Source: Frondihabitans sp. PAMC 28766
GTDB taxonomy: Bacteria > Actinomycetota > Actinomycetes > Actinomycetales > Microbacteriaceae
Assembly (NCBI RefSeq): GCF_001577365.1
Contig: NZ_CP014513.1
Coordinates: 2,666,001 to 2,730,000 of the forward strand
Direction: 5' to 3'
DNA length: 64,000 nucleotides
Shown here: piece by piece, positions 50,883 through 61,102 of the stretch
How the letters are laid out: every line of letters begins with the position of its first letter
How positions within the stretch are numbered: the first letter of the stretch is position 1
The notes under the pieces: generated by a model
The model's database searches: none
What the model was told of the DNA's origin: nothing
Seen by the model: only the letters and a program-made list of their open reading frames with translations
Translations under genes and position numbers: made by a program

Positions 50883-51397
50883 GGCTGGTCCGTTCCGACC
50901 CAGCGCACGATGTCGTCGACGACATGGGCGATGGGCCTGTTCGAGGTGTCGACCGTGAAGTCGGCGAGGGAGGCGTAGATCGGAGCTCGCCGGTCGGCGA
51001 TCTCCTTCCAGGCGGTGAGACCGTCGTGGTGCAGGAGCGGGCGGTCTCTGCCGGTGATCCTGCTCGTGACGGCCTCGGGGGTGACGGTGAGGAGCACTAC
51101 GTGAGCAGTCTGCAGCCGAGAGCGGGTGTCAGGATGCAGGACGGCGCCGCCGCCGACCGAGACGACCGTCTCGGCATCCTGCAACGCCTTCGACACCACC
51201 TCGTGCTCGACCTCGCGGAAGCGCTCTTCGCCGTGGGCCTCGAAGAAGTCGGCGATGACGCCGTGCTCGCGCACGAAGACGCGGTCGGTGTCGACGAAGC
51301 TGCGCCCGAGAGCCTTTGCCAGCTTTTTGCCGACGCTCGACTTGCCCGCGCCCATGGGGCCGATCACGACGACGGGCCGGGTGGTGCGCTCGGCCAT
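50879..51397 (-). CDS. aroK: shikimate kinase
   Basis: 172 residues from ATG 51397, sharing one base with the aroC stop. P-loop GPMGAGKSSVGKKLA, shikimate-binding DTDRVFV and EERFREVE, VSVGGGAVL, and lid RDRPLL. It phosphorylates shikimate at the 3-OH. Normal length. Confidence 0.96.
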   Translation of the reverse strand: MAERTTRPVVVIGPMGAGKSSVGKKLAKALGRSFVDTDRVFVREHGVIADFFEAHGEERFREVEHEVVSKALQDAETVVSVGGGAVLHPDTRSRLQTAHVVLLTVTPEAVTSRITGRDRPLLHHDGLTAWKEIADRRAPIYASLADFTVDTSNRPIAHVVDDIVRWVGTDQP

Positions 51398-52632
51398 CAG
51401 AGCGAGGCCGCAGCGACTCCGGTGCCGGCGGCGACGGTGGACTCGGCGGTCGTGGTGAGCAGGTCGGGGATCGCGTCGAGGTAGGAGGTGAGGTTGCGGC
51501 TGGTCTCGTCGATCGAATCGCCGCCGAACTTCTCGACGACGGCGTTGGCGAGCACGAGTGCGACCATCGCCTCGGCCACGACGCCGGCAGCCGGCACGGC
51601 GCAGACGTCGGAGCGCTGGTGGTGGGCGCTGGCGGTCTCGCCCGTGGCGACGTCGACGGTCGGCAGGGCGTGCGGCACGGTCGCGATCGGCTTCATGCCG
51701 GCGCGGACGCGCAGCACGGTACCCGTCGACATGCCACCCTCGGTGCCGCCGGCGCGATCGGTCTCGCGGGCGATGCCCTGCCCGGTCTGGAGCAGCGCGT
51801 CGTGCGCCTTCGAGCCGCGGCGTGTCGTGGTGAGGAATCCGTCGCCGATCTCGACGCCTTTGATCGCCTGGATGCTCATCAGCGCCTCGGCGAGCTTGGC
51901 GTCGAGCTTGCGATCCCACTGCACGTGCGAGCCGAGCCCCGGGGGGACGTTGTAGGCGAGCACCTCGACGATGCCGCCGAGGGTGTCGCCGTCTTTCTTC
52001 GCCTCGTCGACTTCGGCGACCATGAGGGCGCTCGTCTCGCCGTCGAAGCAGCGCAACGGGTCGGCGTCGAGTGCTTCGACGTCGTCGAGGGTCGGCAGGG
52101 GACGCCCCTCGGGCACGCGGACGGGCCCGATCGAGAGGGTGTGGCTGACGAGTTCGATGCCGAGCTCGGCCAGGAACGACTTCGCGATGGCGCCGAGGGC
52201 GACGCGCGCGGCGGTCTCGCGGGCGCTGGCGCGCTCGAGGATGGGGCGGGCCGAGTCGAAGCCGTACTTCTGCATGCCGACGAGGTCGGCGTGGCCGGGG
52301 CGCGGGCGCGTGAGCGGTGCGCTGCGACCCCGGGAGGCCTCGCTCACCTCGACGGGCTGCGAGTTCATGACCTCTTCCCACTTCGGCCATTCGGTGTTGC
52401 CGACGCGGAGGGCGATGGGGCTGCCGATCGAGCGGCCGTGGATGACACCACCCGAGATGTGCAGTTCGTCTTGCTCGAACTTCATGCGCGAGCCGCGGCC
52501 GTAGCCGAGCTTGCGCCGGGCCAGGTCGGCCTGGATGTCGTCGAGGAGCACGGGCACGCCGGCGGGCAGGCCCTCGAGAACGGCAATGAGTTCGGGGCCA
52601 TGAGACTCACCCGCGGTCAACCAACGAAGCAT
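51397..52632 (-). CDS. aroC: chorismate synthase
   Basis: 411 residues from ATG 52632 ([21 protein letters not shown]). Uses reduced FMN to make chorismate from EPSP. The second signature [14 protein letters not shown] and the [17 protein letters not shown] segment are clear. First of the aroC-aroK-aroB-aroQ operon, 54 bp after mltG. Its product supplies trpE upstream in this window. Confidence 0.97.
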   Translation of the reverse strand: MLRWLTAGESHGPELIAVLEGLPAGVPVLLDDIQADLARRKLGYGRGSRMKFEQDELHISGGVIHGRSIGSPIALRVGNTEWPKWEEVMNSQPVEVSEASRGRSAPLTRPRPGHADLVGMQKYGFDSARPILERASARETAARVALGAIAKSFLAELGIELVSHTLSIGPVRVPEGRPLPTLDDVEALDADPLRCFDGETSALMVAEVDEAKKDGDTLGGIVEVLAYNVPPGLGSHVQWDRKLDAKLAEALMSIQAIKGVEIGDGFLTTTRRGSKAHDALLQTGQGIARETDRAGGTEGGMSTGTVLRVRAGMKPIATVPHALPTVDVATGETASAHHQRSDVCAVPAAGVVAEAMVALVLANAVVEKFGGDSIDETSRNLTSYLDAIPDLLTTTAESTVAAGTGVAAASL

Positions 52633-52686
52633 GGAGTCGATTCTTCCACACGGGGAGACCCCAGCCTCCCGCCTGTGGACAACCCG

Positions 52687-54275
52687 CTACTGGTACGAAG
52701 GGTGCGCCCGAAGCCAGGTTTGGAACTGCGCCACGGCCTGCTGGTGCTCGGCGTAGGTGGCCGAGAACACGGTCTGGCCGGTCTCGAGGTTGACGGTCAC
52801 GAAGTAGAGCCAGTCGCCAGCGGCCGGGTGGAGGGCGGCGTTCAAGGCGATGTCACCAGGATTCGAGATCGGCCCGACGGGCAGCCCCTTGTGCACGTAC
52901 GTGTTGTAGGGGTTGCTCGCGTCCGCGCGTTGCGCGTCGGTCGTCGTCACGCTGTTCGTCGTGCCGGCGCCGTAGGCGACGGTGGCGTCGGACTGCAGCA
53001 GCATGCCCTGGTCGAGGCGGTTCTGGAAGACGCGCGCCACCTTCGGGTAGTCGGCGGCGAGGCCGGCCTCCTTCTGGATGAGCGACGCGAAGATGATCGT
53101 GTGCTCGTAGTTGGCCGGGGCGACGCCGTCGGCCGCGAGATGCTGTTTCATCACAGCGACCATGTCGGCGAAATAGTCGTGCGCCGTCTTGTGCGGTTGG
53201 AGGTCGTAGGTCGCGGGGAAGAGGTAGCCCTCGAGGCTCGTGGCATTCGACGGCAGACCGTACGACTTGTAGTCGTTCGCCGCGGCCTGGACGGTGGCCG
53301 TCGGGATCTTCGTCACCGACGCCATGAGGCTGACGATGCCCTTCAGGGTCGTGCCCTCGGGGATCACGAGCTTGGTCGTGATGAGGGTCGACGGCTCTTG
53401 CAGCCGGCTGATCGCCGACTGCGCGCTCATGTGCTCGAACATCGAGTAGGTGCCCGGCTGGAACTGGATGTTCTGATCGGCCAGCAGCAGCTTGTAGGGC
53501 GCCTCCGACGACTTGGTGATGTCGGCCTTCGCCAGCTTCGCGGCGATCGTCTCGCCGATGTCGCCCGACACGATCGTGAAGTCGACCTTCTTGCCGTTGC
53601 CCGAGCCGGTGTAGTCGTCGGTCGGCTTCTTGCCGAAGAGGGCGCTCACGCTCGGGCCGTACTGGTGCCAGAGGGTGTAGCCGCCGGCGGTGCCGCCGCC
53701 GAGCACGACGACGAGCACGATCACCAGGATCAGGGCGCCGCGACGATGTCCGTGACGCGCGCGCCGCTCGCGGGGCGGCTTCGGCTCGCGCGGGGCTTTC
53801 CGGACCTGGGCGTCTTCGGGCTGCGGCGCGACGGCGCGCCGGTCGGCGAGACCGTCGTTGTCGGTGCGGTGTCTCCCTGGACGGCGTCCGGCCCCGGCGT
53901 GGGCGCAGGATCTCCGTCGACAGTCGGCGGGGCTGCCGGTGCCGGCTGGGCGGCGGGAGTCGGCGGGGCTGCCGGTGCGGGCCGGGTGGCGGGTGCGACG
54001 GCAAGCCCATCGGCGGGGGCCGACGTCGGGCCCATCGGCGCAGTGGTCTCCGCGGCGGCGGAGGCTGCGGTCAGGCGCTCGCGCTCTCGAAGCTCGCGAC
54101 GCGACATGGGCGCGGGCAGGTCGTCGCCCGTCACCCGGGCTGCGTCATCGCGGTCGCCTGCGGTCTCGTCGGTCATCGCACGGCCGTTGCCGGGTCGCCC
54201 GGGCCGGGCTCGATCCGCTGCTGCGCGATCGGCTGAACCGCTGAAGATGTCGTCCCAGAAGGGTTCGTCAGCCAC
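52687..54275 (-). pseudogene. mltG: endolytic transglycosylase MltG (YceG), one-base frameshift as sequenced
   Basis: The start is GTG 54275 (ADEPFWDDIF), three bases after the ruvX stop. A disordered Ala/Pro-rich cytosolic segment of about 130 residues reads in this frame. Then one base is missing: the frame that holds the basic stretch (PREPKPPRERRARHGHRRG), the transmembrane helix (LILVIVLVVVLGGG) and the YceG domain has no start of its own. The domain shows GYLFPATYDL, SLIQKEAG with the catalytic Glu, and GLPVGPISNPG. The domain ends at 52687. Restored, it is one protein of about 529 residues that cuts nascent glycan strands. As sequenced, two fragments (53730-54275 and 52687-53724) would be called. 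Confidence 0.85.
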
Positions 54276-54278
54276 GTC

Positions 54279-54788
54279 TCATCGTCTTTCGTCGGGGGGC
54301 GCCGGTGCATCGACGAGGAGGCCCGGTGGACGTCCGCTCGATCGTTCGAGGTCGATGGCGTGCTGCACGATGATAACAGCGGCCACCTGGTCCACAACGG
54401 ACCGCTGCTTCCTCGACGATCGCCCCGCCGCGCGGAGGGCGCTCTGAGCCGTCACCGTCGACAACCGCTCGTCGACGAGCCGCACGGGGATCGGTGCCGC
54501 GGCGGCAGCCAGGCGATCCGCGAATCCACGGGCGTCTCCTGTCGACGGAGTGTCGCCGCCCGAGAGCGAGAGCGGCAGCCCGACGACGATCTCGACGGCG
54601 TCGAGCTCGGCCACGTGCGACAGGATGCGACGCATGTCGTCACCGGTCTCACCTGAACGCTGCACGGTCTCGATGGGCGTCGCGATCAGGCCGTCCGGGT
54701 CGGTCCGGGCCACACCGATGCGCACCTTGCCGACGTCGACTCCCACGCGGGCGCCGCGTCGAAAGGCTCCGCCGCCTGTCTCCGACAC
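54279..54788 (-). CDS. ruvX: Holliday junction resolvase-like RuvX (YqgF)
   Basis: 169 residues from GTG 54788, 8 bp after alaS. RNase H-like fold: VGVDVGKVRIGVA with the first Asp, VGLPLSLSG with the strand-4 region, LVDERLSTVTA with the Glu, and VVDQVAAVIIVQ with the last Asp. The family processes the 5' end of pre-16S rRNA and has been proposed as a resolvase. The order alaS-ruvX-mltG is conserved in actinobacteria. Confidence 0.94.
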   Translation of the reverse strand: MSETGGGAFRRGARVGVDVGKVRIGVARTDPDGLIATPIETVQRSGETGDDMRRILSHVAELDAVEIVVGLPLSLSGGDTPSTGDARGFADRLAAAAAPIPVRLVDERLSTVTAQSALRAAGRSSRKQRSVVDQVAAVIIVQHAIDLERSSGRPPGLLVDAPAPPDERR

Positions 54789-54796
54789 TGCCGGGC

Positions 54797-57457
54797 TCAG
54801 CCGCGGACGGCGTCGACGATCGCCGACAGCGCGGTCGGGATGGCCGAGACGTCGGAGCCGCCGCCCTGCGCCAGGTCGTCTTTGCCGCCGCCCCCGCCGC
54901 CGAGGATGGATGCCGCGGTGCGCGCCAGGGCGCCCGCCTTCGATCCTGCGTCGCGGGCACCCTGGGTCGTCGCGACGATGACCGCGGGCTTGCCCTGCAC
55001 GTCGGCCGCGAGGGCCACGACCGAGGTCGAGCCCTGCCCGAGCCGCTCGCGGACGCTCGTGGCGAGGCTGCGGAGGTCGTCGGTCGACTTGAGCTGGCCC
55101 ACGTGCTCGGCGACGAGGGTGACGGTGCCGACGGGCGAGGCCTTCAGGGCGATGGCCGGGACTCGGGTCGAAAGAGCCGCCGACTCGAACTCGGCGATGC
55201 GCTTCTCGGCCGCCTTGAGCTGCGCCGACAGGTCGGCGATGCGGTCGGGAAGCTCGGCGCGCGGCGTCTTGAGCGACGACGTCAGCTGGTTGATCAGGGC
55301 GCGCTCGGTTGCGAAGTCGCGGAAGGCGTCGATGCCGACGAGCGACTCGACGCGGCGGTTGGTCGACCCGATCGAGGACTCCCCCACCAGATTGATCAGT
55401 CCGATCTGCGACGAGTGGCTCACGTGCGTGCCCGCGCACAGCTCGCGTGACCAGGGGCCGCCGATGTCGACCATGCGCACCTCGTCGCCGTACTTCTCGC
55501 CGAAGAGCGCCATGGCGCCCGCCGCCCGCGCCTCGTCGAGGGGCAGGATGCGAGTGGTCACCTCGAGATCGTCGCGGACCTTCGAGTTGGCGATGTCTTC
55601 GATCTCGGTGCGAGTGTCGGTCGACAGGGGGTTCGACCAGTTGAAGTCGAGCCGCATGTAGCCCGCCTTGTTGTACGAGCCGGCCTGGTGCGCCTCCGGC
55701 CCGAGCACCTGGCGGAGAGCCGCGTGGATGAGGTGCGTCGCCGAGTGCGCCTGCGTCGCGCCGCGACGGTAGGTGGGGTCGACGACGCTGGTCGCGCCGG
55801 CACCCACGCCGACCTCACCCGAGCGGACCTGCACGCGGTGGCTGACGAGGCCCTTGACGGGTTTCTGCACGTCGAGCACCTCGAGGTCGAAACCGTTGCC
55901 GACGATCGAGCCCTCGTCGGCGTCCTGCCCGCCCGACTCGGCGTAGAGCGAGGTCTCGGCGAGGATGATCTCGGCGATGTCGCCGGCCACCGCGCGGTCG
56001 ACCGAGGCGCCGTCTCTGATGATGCCGAGGATGGTCGACTCGGTGTTGAGGAACTCGTAGCCGGTGAAGACGGTCTCGCCCTGCGCGCGGAAGGCCGAGT
56101 AGACGCTGAGGTCGGCCAGAGCGGTCTTGCGCGACTTCGCGTCGGCCTTCGCCCGGGAGCGCTGCTCGCTCATGAGGGTGTCGAACGCCGTACGGTCGAC
56201 CGTGAGGCCCGCCTCTTCGGCGATCTCGAGCGTGAGGTCGATCGGGAACCCGAAGGTGTCGTGCAGCAGGAAGGCGGTGTCGCCCTTCAGCTCTTTGCGA
56301 TTGTCGCTCTTCGTCTCGTCGACCGCCGTGTCGAGGATTGTCGTTCCCGCAGCCAGGGTGCGGAGGAACGTCTCCTCCTCGGCGAACGCGAGGCGCGAGA
56401 TCCGGTCGTAGTCGGTCTCGACCTCGGGGTAGGCCGCCTTCATCGCGTCGCGCGACGCCGCAAAGAGCTCGGCGAAGCTCGCGCCGTCGACGCCCAGCAG
56501 GCGCATCGAGCGGATGCTACGGCGCAGGAGGCGGCGGAGGATGTAGCCTCGGCCCTCGTTGGACGGGGTGACGCCGTCGCTCATCAGCATCAGCGACGAG
56601 CGCACGTGGTCGGCGATGATGCGCATGCGCACATCGTCGTCGTGGTTCGCGCCGTAGCTGCGACCCGACAGCTCGGCGGCCTTGTCGAGCACCGGGCGCA
56701 CCTGGTCGATCTCGTACATGTTGTCGACGCCCTGCTTGAGGAAGGCGACGCGCTCGAGACCCATGCCGGTGTCGATGTTCTTGTTGGGCAGCTCTCGGAC
56801 GATGTCGAAGTCGACCTTCGAGGTGACATTGTCGATCTGGTACTGCATGAACACGAGGTTCCAGATCTCGACATAGCGGTCGTCGTCCGTCGCCGGGCCG
56901 CCGTCGATCCCGTAGGCCGGCCCGCGGTCGAAGAAGATCTCCGAGCAGGGCCCCGCGGGGCCCGCCTGACCGGTCGACCAGTAGTTCGTGTCTTTGTCGA
57001 GTCGCTGGATCTTGTCGTCAGGAAGCTGTGCGACCCGCTTCCAGATCTCGATCGCCTCGTCGTCGTCTTTGTAGACGGTGACCCAGAGGTCTGTCGGGTC
57101 GAAGCCGAGGCCACCGTCGTCTTCGCTCGTCGTCAGCAACTGCCAGGCGTAGGTGATCGCCTGCTCTTTGAAGTAGTCGCCGAACGAGAAGTTGCCGTTC
57201 ATCTGAAAGAAGGTGCCGTGGCGCGGGGTCTTGCCGACCTCTTCGATGTCGTTCGTGCGGATGCACTTCTGCACGCTCGTCGCGCGCTTGAAGGGCGACG
57301 GCACGAGGCCCGTCATGTACGGGATGAACGGCACCATGCCGGCCACGACGAAGAGCAGGCTCGGGTCGTCGCTCACCAGCGACGCGGAGGGCACGACGGT
57401 GTGGCCCCGGTCGCCGAAGAACTTCAGCCAGCGGTTGCGGATTTCAGCGGTCTGCAT
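54797..57457 (-). CDS. alaS: alanyl-tRNA synthetase
   Basis: 886 residues from ATG 57457 (MQTAEIRNRWLKFF). Class II core with RTNDIEEVGKTPRHGTFFQMNGNFSFGDYFK region (key parts TPRHGTFFQMNGNFSFGDYF), tRNA-recognition, editing domain with zinc ligands in HSATHLIHAAL and CAGTHV, and a C-Ala domain with a Gly-rich stretch (LGGGGGGKDD) near the end. Complete and of normal length. Confidence 0.97.
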   Translation of the reverse strand: MQTAEIRNRWLKFFGDRGHTVVPSASLVSDDPSLLFVVAGMVPFIPYMTGLVPSPFKRATSVQKCIRTNDIEEVGKTPRHGTFFQMNGNFSFGDYFKEQAITYAWQLLTTSEDDGGLGFDPTDLWVTVYKDDDEAIEIWKRVAQLPDDKIQRLDKDTNYWSTGQAGPAGPCSEIFFDRGPAYGIDGGPATDDDRYVEIWNLVFMQYQIDNVTSKVDFDIVRELPNKNIDTGMGLERVAFLKQGVDNMYEIDQVRPVLDKAAELSGRSYGANHDDDVRMRIIADHVRSSLMLMSDGVTPSNEGRGYILRRLLRRSIRSMRLLGVDGASFAELFAASRDAMKAAYPEVETDYDRISRLAFAEEETFLRTLAAGTTILDTAVDETKSDNRKELKGDTAFLLHDTFGFPIDLTLEIAEEAGLTVDRTAFDTLMSEQRSRAKADAKSRKTALADLSVYSAFRAQGETVFTGYEFLNTESTILGIIRDGASVDRAVAGDIAEIILAETSLYAESGGQDADEGSIVGNGFDLEVLDVQKPVKGLVSHRVQVRSGEVGVGAGATSVVDPTYRRGATQAHSATHLIHAALRQVLGPEAHQAGSYNKAGYMRLDFNWSNPLSTDTRTEIEDIANSKVRDDLEVTTRILPLDEARAAGAMALFGEKYGDEVRMVDIGGPWSRELCAGTHVSHSSQIGLINLVGESSIGSTNRRVESLVGIDAFRDFATERALINQLTSSLKTPRAELPDRIADLSAQLKAAEKRIAEFESAALSTRVPAIALKASPVGTVTLVAEHVGQLKSTDDLRSLATSVRERLGQGSTSVVALAADVQGKPAVIVATTQGARDAGSKAGALARTAASILGGGGGGKDDLAQGGGSDVSAIPTALSAIVDAVRG

Positions 57458-57510
57458 GGTGATCTCTCGTCAGGAAAGGAAGAACGAAGGGGGGACGGCG
57501 TGCGCTTTGC

Positions 57511-57693
57511 CTAGTCGCGATCGCGCAGCTCGGCCTCGCGGGCGCGGTAGCCACCGACGACGGAGTCGCGGAAGAGGCTGAGGCGACTGTCGAGCCCCGT
57601 GAAGAACTCACGCCCGGCCGGTGTCTGGTTGACCCGGTGGGCGACGTAGAAGCCCAGTGCGGTGCCGACGGCCAAGACGAACAGGGATTTCAC
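57511..57693 (-). CDS. small single-pass membrane protein
   Basis: 60 residues from ATG 57693. One N-terminal transmembrane helix (LFVLAVGTALGFYVAHRV) is followed by a charged helix ending AREAELRDRD. A small protein at this place between rpsD and alaS is conserved in related genomes, I believe as a DUF6167-like protein, but the assignment is tentative. 53 bp upstream of alaS. Confidence 0.6.
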   Translation of the reverse strand: MKSLFVLAVGTALGFYVAHRVNQTPAGREFFTGLDSRLSLFRDSVVGGYRAREAELRDRD

Positions 57694-57758
57694 GAAAAGG
57701 TCTCCTTCGGACGAACTGCCCTAAAGCCTACCGGGGCCCGCCTGGCCGCCGGGACGAC

Positions 57759-57795
57759 GAAGGGAGCAGACCCACGTCAGTGGGCTGCTCCCTTC
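57759..57795 (-). terminator. terminator after rpsD
   Basis: Stem GAAGGGAGCAG-A-CCCAC / GTGGG-CTGCTCCCTTC with loop GTCA and one bulged A, 15 bp beyond the rpsD stop. Confidence 0.9.
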
Positions 57796-57809
57796 GAGAG
57801 GCGCTGGGG

Positions 57810-58439
57810 CTAGCGGGCCGCGTAGTACTCGACGACCAGCTGGACCTCGCAGGTCACGGGGACCTCGGCGCGCTTCGGGCGACGCACGAGCTTCGCCTGG
57901 AGCTTGTCGATCTCGACCTCGAGGTAGCCGGGGACCTTGGGGAGCACGTCGAGGTGACCACCGGCGGCGGCGACCTGGAAGGGCTCCATCGACTCCGACT
58001 TGGGCTTGACGTGGATCATCTGGCCCGGCTTCACCCGGAAGGAGGGGCGGTCGACGAGCTTGCCGTCGACCAGGATGTGACGGTGCACGACCATCTGGCG
58101 GGCCTGGGCCGTGGTGCGGGCGAAGCCCGAACGCAGCACGAGAGCGTCGAGACGCTCTTCGAGCAGCTCGACCAGGTTCTCACCGGTCAGGCCACGGCTC
58201 TTGCGGGCCTCTTCGAAGACGATCTTGAGCTGGGCCTCGCGGATGCCGTACTGGGCGCGCAAGCGCTGCTTCTCGCGGAGACGGACGGCGTAGTCGCTGT
58301 CGGTGCGTCGCTTGGTGCGGCCGTGCTCACCGGGAGCGTACGGACGCTTCTCGAGGTAGCGGGCCGCCTTCGGGGTGAGGGCGATACCGAGAGCACGCGA
58401 GAGACGCGTCTTGCTCCGGGTGCGGGACTTGGTGGACAT
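57810..58439 (-). CDS. rpsD: 30S ribosomal protein S4, zinc-free form
   Basis: 209 residues from ATG 58439. RNA-binding S4 domain about 98-160 (LDALVLRSGFARTTAQARQMVVH). The N-terminus lacks the four zinc cysteines of the C+ type (STKSRTRSKTRLSRALG), so this is the C- paralogue. It is encoded away from the ribosomal alpha operon, as usual in these actinobacteria. It is a single-gene unit with its own terminator. Confidence 0.96.
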   Translation of the reverse strand: MSTKSRTRSKTRLSRALGIALTPKAARYLEKRPYAPGEHGRTKRRTDSDYAVRLREKQRLRAQYGIREAQLKIVFEEARKSRGLTGENLVELLEERLDALVLRSGFARTTAQARQMVVHRHILVDGKLVDRPSFRVKPGQMIHVKPKSESMEPFQVAAAGGHLDVLPKVPGYLEVEIDKLQAKLVRRPKRAEVPVTCEVQLVVEYYAAR

Positions 58440-58586
58440 GCTGATTCCTATCGATCTTGTCGGAGTATGGAACGTCTGCCAGGCGCGCGAGCGCCGACAG
58501 GCATAACAAGAGGGGTTGGTCGCCGGCTAAAGGCAACCCGGCAAGCTTACACGACGGGGGGCGTCGTCGCGACGGCAGGATGCGGG

Positions 58587-60029
58587 TCACTCGCCTCGGG
58601 TGATGCGACGCAACTTCTCGAGGCGCGCCGCCACGTCGCGCTCGTTGCCGTTCGCCGTGGGGTCGTAGTAGCTCGTGCCGAGCAGCGTGTCGGGCAGGTA
58701 CTGCTGCTCGACGACGCCGAACTCGGAGTCGTGCGCGTACTTGTAGCCCTTGCCGTGACCCAGCCGCTTGGCCCCGGGGTAGTGCGCATCGCGCAGGTGC
58801 TTCGGCACGCGGCCGGCTTTGCCCGCCCGGACGTCGGCGATGGCCTGGTCGAGCGCCATGTACGAACGGTTCGACTTGGGGGCTGTCGCCAGGTACACGA
58901 CCGCTTCGGCCAACGGGATCCTGCCCTCGGGCATGCCGATCAGCTGCACCGCGTCGGCGGCCGCCATCGCGATGACGAGGGCCTGAGGGTCGGCCATACC
59001 GATGTCTTCGCTGGCCGAGATGATCACGCGACGCGCGATGAAGCGCGGGTCTTCGCCGGCCTCGATCATGCGCGCCAGGTAGTGGAGCGCCGCGTCGACG
59101 TCGCTGCCCCGCACGGACTTGATGAACGCGCTGATCACGTCGTAGTGCTCGTCGCCGTTGCGGTCGTAGCGGAGCAGAGCGCGGTCGACCGACTGGGCCA
59201 CCAGCTCGGCGGTGACGACGGGCGGCTTGTCGCCGCTGCCACCGCCCTCCTCGCCGTCGAGCTCGTCCTCGTCGTCGAGGTCGTCATCAGCCTCGCTGTC
59301 GGCGCCCCCGGAGTCGGCATCGCCGAGAGCCCACGCCGACTGCGCCGAGGCCTCGAGCGCGGTGAGCGCGCGGCGGGCGTCGCCCGACGCGAGCCGGACG
59401 ATCATGGCCAGCGCCTCGTCGTCGAGCACGACCGTGTCGGCGAGACCCCGTGGGTCGTGCACGGCGCGCTGCACCAGCTCGGCGAGGTCGTCGTCGCTGA
59501 GCTGCTCGAGCGTGAGCAGCAGCGACCGCGAGAGAAGAGGAGTGATCACCGAGAACGAGGGGTTCTCGGTGGTGGCCGCGATGAGGATGATCCAGCCGTT
59601 CTCGACACCGGGCAGCAGGGCATCCTGCTGGGCCTTGGTGAAGCGGTGGATCTCGTCGAGGAAGAGCACGGTCGTGGTGCCGTAGAGATCGCGGTTCGAC
59701 AACGCCTTCTCCATCACGCTGCGCACGTCTTTGACGCCGGCGGTCACGGCCGACAGCTCGACGAACTGCCGACCCGAGCTGTGTGCCACAGCCTGGGCGA
59801 GGGTCGTCTTGCCTGTGCCGGGAGGGCCCCACAGAATGACGGACACCGCGCCTGTCTCGCCTGTCCGGTCGGACGCGAGCTGCACCAGCGGCGAGCCAGG
59901 GCGCAGCAGGTGCTTCTGCCCGGCCACCTCGTCGAGCGAGGTCGGACGCATGCGCACCGCGAGCGGAGTCGAGCTCGCCCGCACGCCGCGCAGGCGCCCG
60001 CGCCACTCACTGACCGCCTCGGTGCTCAT
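58587..60029 (-). CDS. rarA: replication-associated recombination protein A (RarA/MgsA)
   Basis: 480 residues from GTG or ATG at 60029. AAA+ ATPase related to clamp loaders: Walker [14 protein letters not shown], Walker [10 protein letters not shown], sensor 1 AATTENPSF, Arg finger SRSLLL. The C-terminal part has [15 protein letters not shown] and tetramerisation helices. An acidic insertion (about 236-268, [20 protein letters not shown]) is lineage-specific. It acts at stalled forks. Divergent from the cyclophilin gene. Confidence 0.95.
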   Translation of the reverse strand: MSTEAVSEWRGRLRGVRASSTPLAVRMRPTSLDEVAGQKHLLRPGSPLVQLASDRTGETGAVSVILWGPPGTGKTTLAQAVAHSSGRQFVELSAVTAGVKDVRSVMEKALSNRDLYGTTTVLFLDEIHRFTKAQQDALLPGVENGWIILIAATTENPSFSVITPLLSRSLLLTLEQLSDDDLAELVQRAVHDPRGLADTVVLDDEALAMIVRLASGDARRALTALEASAQSAWALGDADSGGADSEADDDLDDEDELDGEEGGGSGDKPPVVTAELVAQSVDRALLRYDRNGDEHYDVISAFIKSVRGSDVDAALHYLARMIEAGEDPRFIARRVIISASEDIGMADPQALVIAMAAADAVQLIGMPEGRIPLAEAVVYLATAPKSNRSYMALDQAIADVRAGKAGRVPKHLRDAHYPGAKRLGHGKGYKYAHDSEFGVVEQQYLPDTLLGTSYYDPTANGNERDVAARLEKLRRITRGE

Positions 60030-60153
60030 GGGAAGTCATGCTAGACCGGACCACCGACAGCCAGACCCCGAGGGAAGGTCCCGCCTGCCTACGAGCCGCC
60101 GGGCGCTCTCCTCCGTTACAGTCGAGGCTGGACCATCGCCCCATGGAGGATCA

Positions 60154-61002
60154 GTGACACCGAGCAAGAACCAGGACCGCGAGGCGCGAGACCGGCTCCG
60201 CAGGTACACCGCTCGACAGAAGGTGCACACCTCGCAGGTGAAGCGCCGCTTCCGCGACAACCTCGGCGCCATCATCGCCGTCGTCGTGCTCGGCGCGCTC
60301 GGGACCGCTGCGCAGATCGTGCACACGAGCGACACGACGCCCGCCGCTCCCTCCTCGTCGAGTGCGAGTGCGAGCGCCAGCGCCTCCGCCTCCGCCTCGC
60401 CGACCGCGACGTCCACCTCGACGGCGGCCGCTGGCAGCAACACGGGCGACGTGCCGGCGAAGACGATCGCGGCGAACCGCACCTGGACGGGCTCGATCAC
60501 GCTCAACAAAGACGTGACCCTCGGCATCTCGCTCGACGGCAAGAAGGCCCCGCAGTCGGCAAGCGTCATGATCGATCTGATCAAGAAGGGCTTCTACGAC
60601 GGCACGCACTGCTGGCGCATGAGCAATGCGACCGGCGCGAAGTTCTTCCAGTGCGGTGCGACGAAGGCCGACGGCACCGGCGACGACGGCTTCCAGTACG
60701 GCCCGCTCGAGAACGTTCCGGCCAGCAACGAGTACAAGACCGGCGTGATCGCCATGGCCCGCTCGACGTCGCCGTACTCGCAGGCCACCCAGTTCTTCAT
60801 CGTCTACGGCGACACCTTCCTCGACGGCTCGACCGGCGGCTACACCGTCGTCGGCAGCGTCACGAGCGGCCTGCCGACCCTCGAGAAGGACATCACCGGC
60901 AAGGGCCTCACGCCGTTCCCCGCGACGGCGACCGCCCCTCTCGACAAGTCGACCGGCTCCCCCAAGGTCGCGACCACGATCACCGGCGCGACGATCAAAT
61001 AG
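60154..61002 (+). CDS. membrane-anchored cyclophilin-type peptidyl-prolyl isomerase
   Basis: 282 residues from GTG 60154 with GGAGG 5 bases upstream; the longer frame to 59731 overlaps rarA. A basic cytosolic head (1-37), one transmembrane helix (NLGAIIAVVVLGALGTAAQ), a Ser/Ala/Thr linker (about 65-100) and a cyclophilin domain. FYDGTHCWRM, FFQCG and SQATQFFIVYGD match the family active-site core. It likely assists folding of exported proteins on the outer face. Confidence 0.9.
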   Translation: MTPSKNQDREARDRLRRYTARQKVHTSQVKRRFRDNLGAIIAVVVLGALGTAAQIVHTSDTTPAAPSSSSASASASASASASPTATSTSTAAAGSNTGDVPAKTIAANRTWTGSITLNKDVTLGISLDGKKAPQSASVMIDLIKKGFYDGTHCWRMSNATGAKFFQCGATKADGTGDDGFQYGPLENVPASNEYKTGVIAMARSTSPYSQATQFFIVYGDTFLDGSTGGYTVVGSVTSGLPTLEKDITGKGLTPFPATATAPLDKSTGSPKVATTITGATIK

Positions 61003-61102
61003 CTTGCGCGGCGCAGGCTCCGAGCTTGTGCAATAGGCTGAACACCCATCGCGAGGGACGGCTGTGCCCTCTTACGACGAGAACATCATGCAAGGTGGAA
61101 TT

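Noticed and set aside
52674..52682. DnaA-box-like TGTGGACAA
   Set aside because: A single site with only one other (TTGTCCACA at 62396-62404) in the window; no cluster, AT-rich unwinding region, dnaA or dnaN, so not an origin.
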